NCBI GenBank assembly: GCA_947459655.1
Contig: CANHEE010000003.1
Coordinates: 1 to 55,393 of the forward strand
Direction: 5' to 3'
From: Lewinellaceae bacterium
GTDB taxonomy: Bacteria > Bacteroidota > Bacteroidia > Chitinophagales > Saprospiraceae
Length of the DNA stretch: 55,393 nucleotides
The position numbers and the translations under genes were made by a program. The notes under the pieces are model-generated. The model made no database searches. It had not been told where the DNA came from and worked only from the letters and a program-made list of their open reading frames with translations. Of this stretch, positions 55,186-55,393 are shown piece after piece. How positions within the stretch are numbered: the first letter of the stretch is position 1; every line of letters starts with the position of its first letter.

Positions 55186-55393
55186 TGTGAAATCTGATAT
55201 AGTTTGTGTGTGATATTTGGTATAGATATCAAAAATCACAAGCACACAAAACACATAATGACACCAAAGATAACATTTATCACATACAAATTCCCGTTTA
55301 TATAAAGATTTGTATGTGAAATACGTTATAAGAGCGCGTGAATTTAGTTATAAATAGTTGTGATATTTGGTATACTCAAGAGTGAAATATGTT
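55186..55393 (+). repeat. Iteron array and operator-like dyad upstream of rep (origin candidate)
   Basis: Copies of the 16-bp consensus TGTGAWATNNGNTATA occur in direct orientation at 55186, 55209, 55315, 55337 (two mismatches), 55359 and 55381 (cut by the edge, last 3 nt missing). Inverted copies with two mismatches each lie at 55225-55240 and 55269-55284. Those at 55315, 55337, 55359 and 55381 are exactly 22 nt apart. The copies at 55209 and 55225 abut in opposite orientation, forming a 32-bp imperfect palindrome like a Rep operator. This arrangement matches an iteron-type origin and rep autoregulation. The array continues past the window end. Confidence 0.8.
55265..55272 (-). promoter_or_regulatory. 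-7 box candidate of rep, overlapping an iteron
   Basis: The minus strand reads TATCTTTG, an exact TAnnTTTG match, about 95 nt from the rep start codon. It overlaps the inverted iteron at 55269-55284, so Rep binding there would block its own promoter. The nearest TTTG upstream (55287-55290, minus strand) is only 14 nt away, which is shorter than usual. Confidence 0.4.

Noticed and set aside
55209-55240. TGTGA...TCACA palindrome as a CRP/FNR-type site
   Set aside because: The half-sites are 22 nt apart, too far for CRP (N6), and both belong to the iteron consensus of the rep region.
1-55393. tRNA or rRNA genes
   Set aside because: Almost all of the window is tightly packed coding sequence, and no cloverleaf or rRNA-like stretch was recognised in the intergenic gaps.

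Overview
The window is chromosomal-type DNA of a Bacteroidota bacterium, or a large replicon of one. The evidence is a type IX secretion C25 protease (PorU/PorU2-like), a UpxY-like NusG paralogue inside a polysaccharide operon, Bacteroidota-style -7 boxes (TAnnTTTG), few Shine-Dalgarno sequences, and a Wzi-family outer-membrane protein. No tRNA, rRNA, CRISPR array or insertion sequence was seen.

Positions 1-35915 hold one long minus-strand surface-polysaccharide operon (transcribed from high to low coordinates), with many 1-20 nt gene overlaps. It opens with a winged-helix/nucleotidyltransferase-like regulator (35385-35915) behind a roughly 240-nt leader. The first block (26245-35353) makes sugar nucleotides: WbpD, a WbpA/TviB-type dehydrogenase, a UpxY-like antiterminator, Ugd, WbpE, GalE, RfbA, WbpB and a UDP-xylose synthase-like SDR. 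The middle block (19690-26214) holds Wzz, Wzx, Wzy, glycosyltransferases and a methyltransferase. Next come WbpG/HisH2/HisF2 (17159-19682), a beta-helix lipoprotein, an asparagine-synthetase-like amidotransferase, a transglutaminase-like membrane protein and a UDP-GlcNAc 2-epimerase homologue. After a four-helix-bundle gene flanked by inverted octanucleotide arrays come a bi-domain oxidoreductase, a heparinase II/III-like protein, a GT4, and the PglD/PglC/PglE/PglF-type set, followed by Gmd and a truncated GT2.

Together the genes encode what looks like a complete route to UDP-ManNAc3NAcA and its C3-acetamidino derivative (WbpA-B-E-D, 2-epimerase, WbpG-HisH2-HisF2), plus a complete di-N-acetylbacillosamine route (PglF-E-D) with its PglC-type initiating phosphoglycosyltransferase. 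Wzx, Wzy and Wzz give a standard lipid-linked repeat-unit export and polymerisation system.

Positions 36239-48342 contain accessory envelope genes: a second flippase, a Wzi-like barrel, a plus-strand DUF218/alpha-toroid pair, an S9 peptidase, a PLP aminotransferase, a second asparagine-synthetase-like protein and a GT-C-like membrane protein. Positions 48496-53619 encode the 1707-residue PorU2-like protease, ending at a strong terminator. The right end carries a Rep_3/RepB-type replication initiator (53731-55170), flanked on both sides by copies of a 16-bp iteron, TGTGAWATNNGNTATA. Four of these lie in tandem at exactly 22-bp spacing and run off the window edge.
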